DNA from: Heracleum sosnowskyi
Taxonomy: Eukaryota; Streptophyta; Magnoliopsida; Apiales; Apiaceae
Assembly (NCBI GenBank): GCA_030848705.1
Contig: CM061243.1
Span: 101,058,436 to 101,122,435 of the forward strand
Reading direction: 5' to 3'
Length of the DNA: 64,000 nucleotides
This document shows positions 36,001 to 48,000 of the stretch, piece by piece. The number at the start of each line of letters is the position of its first letter. Position 1 is the first letter of the stretch. The notes beneath the pieces are model-generated. The model searched no databases and was not told where the DNA came from. It worked only from the letters and a program-made list of their open reading frames with translations. Position numbers and translations under genes: made by a program.

Positions 36001-37722
36001 ACTATTTAGACAGAGCTAATGTATCGTTGTATATCAAGAAGTTGCATGATAATTAAACCTTAAGGCCGAGCCACTAAGGGAATAATTACAAGTAGAAATA
36101 GCCATTCGAGGGATTTTCCCATAAGACTGGTACATCCAGGTTGTGAACTAGAAATATGAGGTCGACCCTTTTGGTAGACCTGATTCCTTTCAAGTTGGGA
36201 GAAGTTGATATTATAATAAGAATGGGTTGGTTGACACCCAATGGAGGCCAGACTGATTGTAAGGGAGAGAGAGTAATAAATAAAGAATGGAGACAGATTC
36301 AGAGATTCTTGAATATAGTTCAGACTAAGAAACTATTACGCCAGAGATATGAGGCTTAATTAGCTCTTATGGTTGACGCCAAGAAAAGAGATACCAAGTA
36401 TAAAGGGAACTACAATGGTTTTGGGAGATTGTACAAGGTTTTAATGAGCTACCAGATATCGATTTGGATGACATGAGAATGAATACCGAGTATTCAGGGT
36501 ATAGTGGGAATGAAAGAGTTAGTGACTCAGTTACAAGAGTTGTTGTATAAGGGTATGATAAGACCCAATGTACCACCGTGGAGAGCCCAGTGTTGTTGTA
36601 AGAGAGAAAGATGTTAGCACAAAATTATGTATCGAACCTCGAGAGTTGAATGGGTTCGACATGGAGAGTGGGTACCCTTGTAAATGATTGTTTGACCAGC
36701 TGAAAGACGCTGTGTATTTCCAAATTTATTTAAGAACTGGGTATCACCAGTTGGAAGTTAAATCCGAGGATATACCCAAGACTGCGATTCGTACTAGGAA
36801 TAGGCACTTCGAGTTTTCAGCAAGATTATTTTGGGTGGACTAATGCACCCACAAATTTTATGGAATGTAATGAATTGGCTTTGAGTTACCCGTGATAGTA
36901 GATAACATGAGATGGAGAAATGGCTAGAATTGACCTAGAATTATGACTGTGAGATACACTACCATCCGGGGAAGGCCAATGTGGTGGCCGATACCCTTAA
37001 TTAAAATGAGACAGAGATGGATTCCGAATGATCGGGAATTAAAGGATGAGATTTTACACAAAACCCAAGTTAGTCCAACAAACTAGAAAGACAAAAGATT
37101 TCACCAACAAGCGGCTAGTGACAACCAAGACAGACAGGGAAAGTATGCGGACTAAGCCCGCAAGTATAGAGATAGTACTGCTATTGATAAGCTAAATGGC
37201 ATGTTGATAAATAACGAGCAAGTTTATGTTGGTGTATTTTCTGTACAAACAAGATAGAGAATATGAGATTAGAGATTCGTGATGCTAAAAGATATCCTCG
37301 TGGAAGGAATTAAAGAGATTTGGAAAGAAAGGGAAGTTGAGCCCGAGATTCATTGGGCCATCTGAGATTTAAGACGCGTCAGGAAGGTGGCCTACGAGCC
37401 AGCCTTACCCCCCCAAACTTGTAGAATGGTCATAACGGGGTTCATGTGTCAATGCTACGACAGTATACTATAGATGCCCGGAATATGTTAGAGTACGAGC
37501 AGGTAGATATACAACCTGGTCTGACTTACAAAGAACAACCTGTGGAAATCGCGGATAGAAAATAGCAAGTGCTAAGAAACAAGGTTGCCAAGCTAGTGAG
37601 AGGTTTGTGGAAAATCAAGAGGTGGAAGAATCCACCTGGGAGTTAGAAAGTGCAATGGAAGAGAAGTACCCTAGTTATTCCTAAGCTGATTCCGGGACGG
37701 AATCCTTTTAAGGAGGGGAGAC
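33021..37722 (+). pseudogene. Tekay-like internal region 2 (decayed gag-pol)
   Basis: This copies 23659-28360 at +9362 with the same stops, deletions and remnants. The only difference noticed is A/G (25240 versus 34600 region). Shared defects show that the decay predates the tandem duplication. Confidence 0.85.
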
Positions 37723-40700
37723 TGTAATAACCCAAATTTTTGGTAAAATTTAAAACTTTTCTTATTATGATTAAGTGCATCAGTGAATAGTGAATTTGGT
37801 GGATGAATAGTGATTTTGAGGGTTAAGAAATTTTTTCATGTCACCTATGTACGAGACGTAGTGTGGATATTCCAAAGTCATATTAGTGATCTACGGAGTA
37901 AATAAGTGAATGCAAAGACGATCGGAATTCAGAAATTCCAAATTTTATTTTGGTATAGTATTTGACCGGACAGCGAATTATATATTATTATATTCAAGAA
38001 ATGAGATATTAAAATTGAGGATTTAATATTTTGGAATTTTATTATTTTATTAAAGTCGATTTAAGGATTCGATTGTTGAAGTGAATAGTGAAAAGTTACT
38101 ATTCACTGCGAGAATCGCGTAGAGTTTTATTCGCTCTTTTTGGAAAATATTTCGAATCGTTTCAAGAGAAACAAGGCAACATTTACAGGATTAAATATAG
38201 ACATGGAAGTAAGATGTAACAAAATTAATTCGAGGGATGCAACATTTGGATCATCCATGTGAAAGGAAACGAATCAGTAAAGTTACTTTATCTGAACCAG
38301 TGCATGCTTGACAAGTGTCGCAAGAAGAAGGCATCAAGGTGATGACTCACCACTTATACAAAAATATCAGTATTCTTATCATTATTAATCAAAACAAAGA
38401 AAAAGAAAAGAAGAAAAGCAAGAGAAAAGCTCTCTCCCTCATTTTCCAGATTTCTGCCCAGCAAGACCAAGCAATGAAGACAAATTCGTAACTTAATATC
38501 TACTCATGATAAAGTCACCAAATTTTAACCATACCTTCTCCACTCCATGGGCAACTTTCGCTCAAAATTGCATGGCCAACAAAGGAGTGTAGCCTAGTCA
38601 AATCCCTTCCCCAAGTCGGAGAACAGAAACTGTCCTGCTTTTCCAGTTTCGACCACTCACCTTAGAAAGCCAATAAGTCGAGCTTCCAGCATCCCCTGGT
38701 GATGAGGTAGGACTCAAAAGAAAGCCCTTGAAGAGTAGAAGGTGTGGTAAAAACCTCAGAACCAAACTCTTGTTTGTCGATTTTATATGGAGTTTACAAA
38801 GTAACGATGAATAGTAACTTGTATTTTTTTTGTTTTTGGATATTGAGTTTGTGGCTTTCAAAGGTTGTATTAAGCAAGGATCTAAGGTTACATAAGGAAT
38901 TTAGCAGCAAGAAAGCTTGGAGAAGGTATAAATCTTGAAACCCTTGAAGTATTATGGGGTTTATGGATGATTAATGGTGTTATGCATGTTTATAGTCTTA
39001 GTTGTTAAGATTGGGCTTTGATTTAAGTTATAATGAGTTATATGAACGGAAAGGCATTGCTTGGCCTCAGTTCTATGTTATATAAGATGTATGTGTTGTG
39101 TGGAGTGATCGATATGCATTTTGAATGATTTGAAATTTTGGAATATCCGAGTTATAGCCGTCGTAATGCCCAAATTTTTACCTACTGATTGGTTCCCTGT
39201 TTTTCCTCTGTTAGAGCTCGACCCTTGAGTCCTACTGCCCATGATTGTGTAGTTTATGTTATGAGCTTCATAATGATATGTGGTTCGCCTAATTTGGCCG
39301 AACGGTTTAAGAGTTATGCTAGTTTTAGTAATCGTGGTTCGAGAGGTTTCATCGCAGAAATGTAAGCACTTTGATGCCAAGTCAAAGACCTTTAAGAGTC
39401 GAATTAAAATGTGAAACTTTGTGATATAATTATAAGGACAGTTAGCAAGACTTGTGCGAAGGTTTCGAGTCAAAAATATTATTTTCCGATTTTATAAAAA
39501 TAAGGAAGCCCAGGTTGCACAAGTGAAAACCACTGAAAACGAGACTTAGAAACCAAGGTTCCAAATGGTTAAGTATAACTTAGATTTGAGGATGGATTTC
39601 GAACCAAACTTATGATATAAGTATTTGACGAATAACATGGACTTAGTGTGACGCTAGAGCGAGCAAGTAATGCCTTGGTTGTGTTTCGCTTACGTGTTTA
39701 AGCATTGAGTTATAAGTGGTTTATAACCGTGTGTTTTCGTTTGACTTTGTCTAGATTGTCCGGCATCGTCGCGAACCCCTATCACTTCTCGAGCATCAGG
39801 CAAGTTTTCAAAACCTATACTACTGTTGTTGTGATAATAAACTGTTTTCATATATGTTATGTAACTGCGATATATAAATTGTATGCTTGTTTTTGAACTG
39901 CTATATATATAGCAATACTTGAGGATATGATTTGATGTGGGGCTTATAAGCTAGATATGGGATATCAGTTATAAGCCAGTTTTGTATATAATGTCCTAGG
40001 ATAAGGGCGGGTGATTTTCTCTAACATCAGAAGTAATTATATTTCGGTATATGTTAAAGGTTATTTTCCGATAAAGATATCGGGTACTGTTATTCGAGGA
40101 TTAATTAAAGTATATTATTTATGAATATTCATTTGCGGATTATTGACTTAAAGTATATTATTTATGAATATTCATTTGAGGATTATTGACTTAAAGTATA
40201 TTATTTATGAATATTCATTTGAGGATTATTGACTTAAAGTATATTATTTATGAATATTCATTTGAGAATTATTGACTTAAAGTATATTATTTGTGAATAT
40301 TCATTTAAGGATTATTTATTTAATGAATATTACTTTTGAATATTCATTTGAGATTTAATTATTTAATGAATATTAGGTTCGAATATTCAAATGAGGCTTA
40401 TTAATTAAGGAATATTATTTCAGATATTCATTTGAGGTTTATTTAATCGAAGAATATTATTGTGAATATTCATCTGACGATTATTTAATGAATTTTATTT
40501 TTAAATATTCATTTGAAGATTAATTATTTATTTAATGAATATTATTGTAAATATTCATTTGAGGATTATTTATTTAATGAATATTAGTTTCAAATATTCA
40601 TTTGAGGATTACTTACTTAATGAATATTATTTTCAAATATTCATTTAAGATTTACTTATTTAATAAAGATTATTAATTATTTTCAAATCAAAAAGAGGTT

Positions 40701-42382
40701 CCCAAAACAATGTTTTTCCATTTAAATCTGTCTTTTAAAGGGGATTTAAATGCTCGCTCAACTATCAAAAATATGGGAAACCTGATTTAAGTGATTGCTA
40801 CTCTTTTTAAACTCTCAACTCAAAACTGTCAGGGGACAGATATTTTCTCGAAGAAATTTAGTTGCTGCAAGTCAAATATTGTGTTACCACCTCAACGATC
40901 GAGGGGTAGATTCATGGAACAAGTCGATATCCATTAACAAGCAATAGCTTGGGAAATATTGGAGAATCTTCCTTTCCAACCTAGATATAACTACTGAGTG
41001 GAGTCGTATCAACAAGTATTACACTTGGGGAAAGGAAGACGATCTTTACGTTTCAGAGTCATGGATTTCATCTGAACTAGGAGCATGTGTAAGAGGTCGA
41101 GTCGCGCCGATCCATCACCTTATTGCCCCAAATGGGCCGGGAGATCCAGAAAGGCGGTAGACAATGTCAGGCTGTCGTGATACTTCCATCTACATGTAGA
41201 AAACATATTTTTGTTGTACAACCTGCTACTGATCATAGTAAGGTTGGTACGACGGGCACGGAGAAGGCTCCAGTATTGGTTCATCATCCATTTTGGATAA
41301 TTCTGCAACATATACTGAAAGGGACCACGGATGACTCCATTGGTACAGGTTTACCGATCATGTTGGCAGAGGGATTCTGCAACATGTATTGAAAGGGACC
41401 AAGGATGACACCGTGGTACAGGTTTACCGGTCATGTTGGCAGGGGGTCGAAAAGTGTTCGAAATGAAGTTACAATAAATCCTTGTAACTTCATCTTTTAT
41501 TTTATGAGTTTGACTCTGGTAAAACTTTACTCAGATACATATGCATAAGTGGATTTTGGGTTACGGAAACCTTATATTTAATTTTCCTTATAACTTCATC
41601 TTTTAAGTTATATGTTGGTATACTGCTCACATAGCAGATAATTTTTGGAAAGGCTGTATTGGTTTACTTTCAAACCTCATCTTTTATATTATACTAGAAC
41701 TTTGTTCATAGTATGAATATCGAAAGTTGCAGAATATTATGGAAATGATATTTGAAATACAGCAATGGTACTGTTTTTGGAATACATTCCGATAAGGAAA
41801 TGATTTCAGTATCGAGATATTTTGACAAATTATTGTCTTATACCCGCTTTATTCTGGGTTGAATTAAAGGCAGGATTATGCCATACTTTTATTACCTTGC
41901 TGAGCTATCACTCACTCTTGATATTGTTATATATATATATTATATAGCAGCGAAGCAGGATGCCAATGGGCCGGCACATACCCCGCAAGGCGTTTCCATA
42001 AACAGTTTCTAGCAGTGATCCCGAGAATAGTACGAACCAATCGAATCAGGCTACGGCTCTTGGTATTCAACTTGTGTATAGATATGAATGGTATGAGAGG
42101 ATTGTGAGCATCAAAAGGCTAAGTTGGTAATGTAACATTACTTAGAAATTGTATCAGTGACAGATTCGAAGACATTTGGGTATTGTAATAAAAATTATTT
42201 ATTCCGCAGTTGTTGTATTGTGTCGTTTCTGAGACTCTAACATGTGTGTGTGTGTGTGAGAGACATATGTTGTGGGGTCATGAGCAGGTGAATTATGAAT
42301 GGTGTGAGTAATACAGGTAAGGCAAGGAGTACATGGATCGTGACTACCCTAAATTCCTGACCCCGGATTTGGGGCTGTTACA
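37723..42382 (+). repeat. Tekay-like LTR copy 3
   Basis: 4660 bp; a private base lies near 39883 (T where the others have C in TTGCATGC). It ends GGGGCTGTTACA and is followed by the TSD TTAGA. Confidence 0.95.
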
Positions 42383-43251
42383 TTAGATTTCTTTGACCTT
42401 TGTGGTTGAGACACAGAAGGCCCAGCTTCAGTGTTTGCTAGCTGTTGTTGTTGTAAGTTATCCAGGAATTGTTGCACAGACTCAGGTAGCAACAAAACAC
42501 CAACATCTCCTTTCTTGTTATCTTTATTGGTTAGATCAGAGAATATGCGTTTATGTAATTTAAAACAGGAAATCACATCATTCTCATCTATCTCTACGTC
42601 AGAAACACATTCAGAGAATATCAATTGACAAAATCTTGCAAAATAGACGACACCTCTGTTTTCATTCATTTTCTCACCTATATTATTTAGAACTAGCCTA
42701 GCAACATCAAAATTACCTCCATAAAGAAGAGAAAACCCGATTTGCAGACTATCCGTGGGAATAGCATCCCAGTTCGTGCATTTCTTGCCGAACGCCCTTG
42801 TTATGCAGTCGAAAAAGAAACTCCATTCCTTTCGCAAGAGCGGTCGCTTCAACTGACCAAGCTTTGTCAGTGGCCCAGAGTATCCTATTTCCCTCATCAT
42901 TCGAACTAACTCAGAATCTCCAACAGAGATTATGAAAGCATTAAAGTCTTCAAGGCCCAGAGCATCACGAACAGTTGTAGGAGTAACTACAAACTCTTCT
43001 CCTTGAAATTCAAAGATAATAGATAGAGACCCAGACTCTCCTCCATTGTCATAAGTACCTGTCTGCCAAAAAGATCTGATTTGAGATGCAGACAGCTTCA
43101 ACGGTGCTGTGAGAGCAGTTCCAACATCAGAGTTTGACAAGAAATCTTGAATCAAATGAAACGCCTCCGGTGCGTTCTCATTTGCCAAAGGAGCAGCATA
43201 GTTATTAGGAACGAATTCTAACCCAGAAGCAATAAACATTGTTGTAGCCAT
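42383..43251 (-). pseudogene. SIRE third ORF, N-terminal part
   Basis: It starts at ATG 43251 and is open for about 289 codons to the Tekay-like insertion; the last ~9 codons of the apparent ORF (to 42349) come from the inserted LTR. The N-terminal 230 residues look globular (FHLIQDFLSNSDVGTALTAP, SASQIRSFWQTGTYDN, FEFQGEEFVVTPTTVRDALG, FSLLYGGNFDVARLVLNNIG). They resemble a domain found in third-ORF or host-annotated proteins of many plant copia elements, where the IRSFWQT and TVRDALGLED positions recur. Rejoined across both insertions and one frameshift, the ORF would be about 1,135 codons. Its function is unknown. Confidence 0.75.
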
Positions 43252-43994
43252 TAGAACAGTTTAGAAGAAAGAAAACAGAGAATAGATTGTATGCAGTGAA
43301 AGTGTTTGAGACAATGTGTGTAAGTAAAAGCTGTGTAAAAGAGTGAACCGTTTATGTGTAGTATATTTAAATAATAACTGTGAAGATTAAAACTCAAACG
43401 TTTTAATCATTACTACACACAGCAGGCGTCTTTGAAAAGTGTGTGAGTGGGACAGGTGTCAAACGTGTATACGCTGACAGCTGTATGTAACAACTTTCAA
43501 TACACATGCGCAGTAAAAATAGCCATTATTACCGCTTATCACATTGTTCAAAACACGCAACCTCTCTCTCTCTGTTTAATACAAATATGAACCGTTTGTT
43601 ATCATACTCCTTTGAATTTCAAAACAAATGTCTAATCTCAAAATTATAAAATGTCTGAAACAAAGAAATCATTTTAACCATCAGAGATTAAAACAATGTT
43701 ACCTCGGCGTATTTCACACAATACATCAGTGTTTACCATTTGTCCTTCTTTGTCAATAAACTCTTTTCTCAATCTGTACAGGTGTGAATAATTGTGTGTG
43801 CAATAGTAGAGTTTACCGAAATCAATATTTAGATCATCTCAAAGTGCATAAAATCCACAAACTAAAGCAGTAAAAACTGGTTGCCTAAACTCTCATGTAT
43901 AAAATAAAATCTGATTTTATATCTAAACTCTGTAATACTGATATCCTTTCATTTGGATATATCTTTTATTTTTCACCCCCTTTATATATATATT

Positions 43995-44025
<31 letters not shown>

Positions 44026-44648
44026 TTTTTTTTAATTAAATTTTTATTTTTCCAGTAATCAGTGGTTGGCACTAGTCACCAAAAATCAAAGATTTTAGCC
44101 CTTATTTCATACAATAAGTTCCTGGATCTTCCTAGGCACAACATGATCTCAAAGGAATTTGTGCTCTTTTTGGCATCTTTTGATTTGAGGGTGAATTATT
44201 TGCAATTAATAATCAGAGTTTAGACTTTTCATCAGTTAATACAATTAATTTATGAGAGAAAATGCAAACAGCTAATACAGACTCAGTGTATAGGATCAAT
44301 AAACTAAGAGATGCTATAAATATAGAGACAGTATCATGCTGTGTTAACCTACTGCACATATTTGAGATCAGAATCTATATAACTCTTAAGGATTCATAAT
44401 TACTTACTGAGAATTATGCCTCATACAAATTTCTTCATTGGTCCATATGTTTCAGACAAAATTACAATCAGAGTATAGCATTAGACTCTTACTATCAGAG
44501 TATGACCAACACTTTATGACTAACAGAGTTTAGCAGCAGAGTTTACTTTCAGAGTTTATGATACTGGTACTCATAACAGTTAATACATGCAAGGAATCAT
44601 GAGCAAAAAAAATCAAACATGTATAGTTTTTGAGTCTAATCCGTATCT
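43252..44648 (-). other. SIRE spacer between pol and third ORF
   Basis: 1.4 kb without coding sequence. It has a (TA)n tract at about 43983-44035, a CT run near 43563 and at least four CAGAGTTT octamers (about 44211 and 44524-44558). On the - strand a TATTTAAATATA-like element (43362-43373) sits about 115 bp before the ATG at 43251, followed by a C/T-rich leader. This looks like a promoter for the third ORF, although the sequence alone cannot prove it. Confidence 0.5.
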
Positions 44649-47600
44649 CTAGTCGAAACCAGAGATCATTCCAAGTTCATTTACCAATCTTGTAAAAGTA
44701 GCTTCACTCAAAGGTTTGGTGAAGATATCTGCAAGTTGTTGGTCTGTAGACACAAAATGAAGCTCAATGTTTCCTTCTTCCACATGTTCTCTGATAAAAT
44801 GATACCTTATGCTGATGTGCTTGGTCATGGAGTGCTGTACTGGATTTCCTGTCATAGCAATAGCACTTTGGTTATCACAGAAAATAGGTATTTTAGAGTA
44901 CTTCAAACCATAATCCAGCAACTGATTCTTCATCCATAGAATCTGTGCACAACAGCTACCAGCAGCTATATACTCTGCTTCTGCAGTGGATGTGGAAATA
45001 GACTTTTGTTTCTTGCTATACCAAGAAACCAATCTGTCACCTAAGAATTGACAGCTTTCACTTGTACTTTTTCTGTCTATCTTACAGCCTGCAAAATCTG
45101 CATCAGAGTAACCAATTAGCTTAAACTCTGATTCTCTAGGATACCACAAACCCAAGGTTATGGTTCCTTTGAGATATTTGAAGATCCTTTTTACAGCTGT
45201 TAGATGAGGCTCTCTGGGATCTGCTTGAAATCTTGCACAAAGACATGTTGCATACATGATATCAGGTCTACTTGCAGTAAGATACAGTAATGACCCTATC
45301 ATTCCTCTGTAGTTTGTCATATCTACTGAGGCTCCTGTGTCTTTGTCTAGCTTTGTTGCTGTAGCCATGGGAGTTGTAGCAGATGAACTATCAAGCATAC
45401 CAAATTTCTTGAGAAGATTTCTAGTATATTTTGCTTGATTGATAAAAATACCATCATCTGTTTGCTTGACCTGTAAGCCTAGAAAATAACTAAGCTCTCC
45501 CATCATGCTCATTTGATACCTGGATTGCATAAGCTTTGCAAGCTTCTTACAAAGTTTGTCATTAGTAGATCCAAAGATAATATCATCTACATAAATTTGA
45601 ACTAAAAGCAAATCATCACCAGAATTGAAATAAAACAAGGTTTTATCAATTGTACCTCTTATGAACCCACTTTCTAAAAGAAATTGAGCAAGATTTTCAT
45701 ACCATGCTCTTGGTGCTTGCTTTAGTCCATATAATGCCTTGTCAAGCCTGTAGACATAATCTGGATGCTTGGGATCTACAAATCCTGGTGGTTGTTCAAC
45801 AAACACTTCTTCTTCAAGCTTCCCATTGAGAAAAGCACTCTTTACATCCATCTGAAAGACTTTAAACTTCTTGTGTGCAGCATAGGCCAGAAAAATTCTT
45901 ATGGCTTCCAATCTTGCAACTGGAGCAAAGGTTTCATCATAGTCAATCCCTTCCTGTTGTGAATAACCTTTAGCCACAAGTCTAGCCTTGTTTCTTGTAA
46001 TCACACCTTCACTGTCAGTCTTGTTTCTGAAAACCCACTTTGTACCTACTATTGATCTATTCTTTGGTCTAGGTACAAGTGTCCAGACTTCATTTCTTTC
46101 AAATTCATTTAACTCTTCTTGCATTGCTGTAATCCAATTAGCATCTTGAAGAGCTTCCTCCACTTTCTTTGGTTCTGTTTGAGACAAGAAAGCATGATAC
46201 AGACACTCATTATTTGTTGCACTTCTAGTTCTCACACTAGCATCAGGATCTCCAATTATGAGATCAGGTGTGTGTGCCTGTGTCCACTTTCTTGCTGTTG
46301 GTAAGTGGTTTCTTGCATCATTATTGGATCCTCCCCCTTGATCCATGCTCTCCTGATTAATATGTTGACTTTCTGCAGTATCTGAGGCTCCCCCTGAATT
46401 GGATGGCTCAGAGTTTGAACTGTCAGAGTTTGAATCAGTTTCCTCAACTGACTCACTTGCTGTGTCTTGTTGAGCTTCTTCACGCTCCCCCTCAACTGGT
46501 TCTCCATTTTGTTCAATTTGAGAATATTCAGTTTCTCCAGTATTTACCAGTAGAGGTTCAGAGTATGCTTCGTCAGAGTTTGTCAGAACCGCTTCATCAG
46601 AGTTTGTCGGTACTGCTTCATCAGAGTTTACATCATCAGAGAATAAACCTTCATTTTCAAAACGCAGTTGATCATATCCATCTAAGTCATCAAGTCCAGT
46701 TATTTTCTTGTCATCAAATGACACATGTATGGATTCCATGATCACTTTAGTTCTCAGATTGTAGACTCTGAATGCTTTTGTTGATAATGGATAGCCAACA
46801 AAGATTCCTTCATCAGCTTTTAACTCGAACTTTGTCAACTGTTCAGGATGAGTCTTCAACACAAAGCATTTGCATCCAAATATATGAAAATATTTCAAAT
46901 TTGGCTTCTTATTTTTCACCATCTCATATGGTGTTTTCCCATGCTTGTTGATCAGTGTAGCATTTTGAGTAAAACAAGCAGTTTGAACAGCTTCTGCCCA
47001 GAAATAAGTTGGCAACTTTGCTTCATCAAGCATTGTTCTGGCTGCTTCAATTAAAGTTCTGTTCTTCCTTTCAACTACACCATTTTGCTGTGGAGTTCCA
47101 GGTGCAGAAAACTCTTGTTTCACTCCTCTTTCCTTGCAGAAAGCTTCCATGATTGAGTTTCTGAATTCAGTTCCATTATCACTCCTTATAATTTTGACTT
47201 TGTGCTGTGATCCTTTGTCCAGTAGATTTACATGATCCATCAGAGTTTGAGCAGTTTCATCCTTCTTTGATAAGAAATACACCCATGTATATCTAGTATA
47301 TTCATCAACAATTACTAGAGCATATTTCTTTCTGCCCATGGACATCACATTCACTGGTCCAAAGAGATCAACATGAAGAAGATGATAAGGTTCCACTACT
47401 GAAGATTCAGATTTGCTCTTGAAAGATGACTTCCTTTGCTTGGCCTTTTGACAAGAATCACATAGGCCATCTAGACTGAGTATTGATTTTGGAAGTCCCC
47501 TTACAAGATCCTTTCTTATAAGCTCATTTATGTTGTTCAAATTGAGATGAGAGAGCTTCTTATGCCAATTCCAACTCTCTTCATTTGACATTATTGCAGT

Positions 47601-47987
47601 CAGACACACTGTTTTTCCATCAGAGTTTGTTACCAAACTTGCTTCATAAATGTTGTTGCACCTGTGTCCAACTAGAACAACTTTTCCAGTAGATTTACTG
47701 ATAACTTCACAGTATTCAGTATGAAAATCTACATGGTTTCCTCTGTCACAGATTTGACTCACAGATAGCAGATTATGCTTGAGTCCTGAGACTAGAGCTA
47801 CATTTGTGATGATGACACTTCCAAGATTAATATTGCCATATCCCAGAGTGTGTCCTATGTTGCCATCTCCATAGGAAACCTTTGGGCCAGCCTTCTCCTT
47901 AAAGTCTGATAGCAGGGCTTTATTTCCAGTCATATGTCCTGAGCATCCACTGTCCAAGATAAGTGTGCTCTCTTTTATACCCTGCAA
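44649..47987 (-). CDS. SIRE pol: protease, integrase, RT, RNase H
   Basis: 1112 intact codons. The aspartic protease starts at LDSGCSGHM (about residue 11). GAG-pre-integrase is around 138-185 (WNWHKKLSHLN, CDSCQKAK). The integrase core has a DD35E triad at D207 (HVDLFGP), D270 (RSDNGTEF) and E306 (QNGVVERKN). RT shows KWVFRNKTDSEG, QMDVKSAFLNGKLEEEVFVEQPPGF and the catalytic IYVDDIIFGS. RNase H has YSDADFAG, TAEAEYIAAG and FCDNQSAI. No stop or frameshift lies inside pol, so this is the best-preserved coding region in the window. The annotated ATG follows a TGA in the same frame about 15 nt upstream, so pol would need translational recoding or splicing to be joined to Gag. Confidence 0.93.
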   Translation of the reverse strand: MQGIKESTLILDSGCSGHMTGNKALLSDFKEKAGPKVSYGDGNIGHTLGYGNINLGSVIITNVALVSGLKHNLLSVSQICDRGNHVDFHTEYCEVISKSTGKVVLVGHRCNNIYEASLVTNSDGKTVCLTAIMSNEESWNWHKKLSHLNLNNINELIRKDLVRGLPKSILSLDGLCDSCQKAKQRKSSFKSKSESSVVEPYHLLHVDLFGPVNVMSMGRKKYALVIVDEYTRYTWVYFLSKKDETAQTLMDHVNLLDKGSQHKVKIIRSDNGTEFRNSIMEAFCKERGVKQEFSAPGTPQQNGVVERKNRTLIEAARTMLDEAKLPTYFWAEAVQTACFTQNATLINKHGKTPYEMVKNKKPNLKYFHIFGCKCFVLKTHPEQLTKFELKADEGIFVGYPLSTKAFRVYNLRTKVIMESIHVSFDDKKITGLDDLDGYDQLRFENEGLFSDDVNSDEAVPTNSDEAVLTNSDEAYSEPLLVNTGETEYSQIEQNGEPVEGEREEAQQDTASESVEETDSNSDSSNSEPSNSGGASDTAESQHINQESMDQGGGSNNDARNHLPTARKWTQAHTPDLIIGDPDASVRTRSATNNECLYHAFLSQTEPKKVEEALQDANWITAMQEELNEFERNEVWTLVPRPKNRSIVGTKWVFRNKTDSEGVITRNKARLVAKGYSQQEGIDYDETFAPVARLEAIRIFLAYAAHKKFKVFQMDVKSAFLNGKLEEEVFVEQPPGFVDPKHPDYVYRLDKALYGLKQAPRAWYENLAQFLLESGFIRGTIDKTLFYFNSGDDLLLVQIYVDDIIFGSTNDKLCKKLAKLMQSRYQMSMMGELSYFLGLQVKQTDDGIFINQAKYTRNLLKKFGMLDSSSATTPMATATKLDKDTGASVDMTNYRGMIGSLLYLTASRPDIMYATCLCARFQADPREPHLTAVKRIFKYLKGTITLGLWYPRESEFKLIGYSDADFAGCKIDRKSTSESCQFLGDRLVSWYSKKQKSISTSTAEAEYIAAGSCCAQILWMKNQLLDYGLKYSKIPIFCDNQSAIAMTGNPVQHSMTKHISIRYHFIREHVEEGNIELHFVSTDQQLADIFTKPLSEATFTRLVNELGMISGFD

Positions 47988-48000
47988 TCACAAACAAACA

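Larger units (their letters stand above)
18999..42382 (+). mobile_element. Tekay/Del-like chromovirus in tandem: LTR-internal-LTR-internal-LTR
   Basis: Three near-identical 4660-bp LTRs (18999-23658, 28361-33020, 37723-42382) alternate with two 4702-bp internal regions (23659-28360, 33021-37722), giving an exact 9362-bp period. The outermost ends are TG and CA and are flanked by a single pair of TTAGA duplications (18994-18998 and 42383-42387). Each internal region starts with an initiator tRNA-Met-type PBS and ends with AAGGAGGGGAGAC before the next LTR. Coding remnants (Gag, protease, RT, RNase H end, integrase/chromodomain end) point to the Tekay/Del chromovirus group, but every frame is broken. 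The simplest origin is one insertion followed by unequal crossing-over between LTRs. Confidence 0.93.

Noticed and set aside
42349..42382. C-terminal tail (TAPNPGSGI) of the SIRE third ORF
   Set aside because: These codons are read from the inserted Tekay-like LTR; the real frame continues at 18998 on the - strand.
18999..42382. Array dismissed as pure assembly duplication
   Set aside because: Private single-base differences in each LTR copy and correct outer TSDs argue against a trivial artefact, although read-level proof is not available here.
9788..43251. Retroviral-type envelope protein
   Set aside because: No signal peptide, fusion peptide or transmembrane segment is visible in any part of the third ORF.
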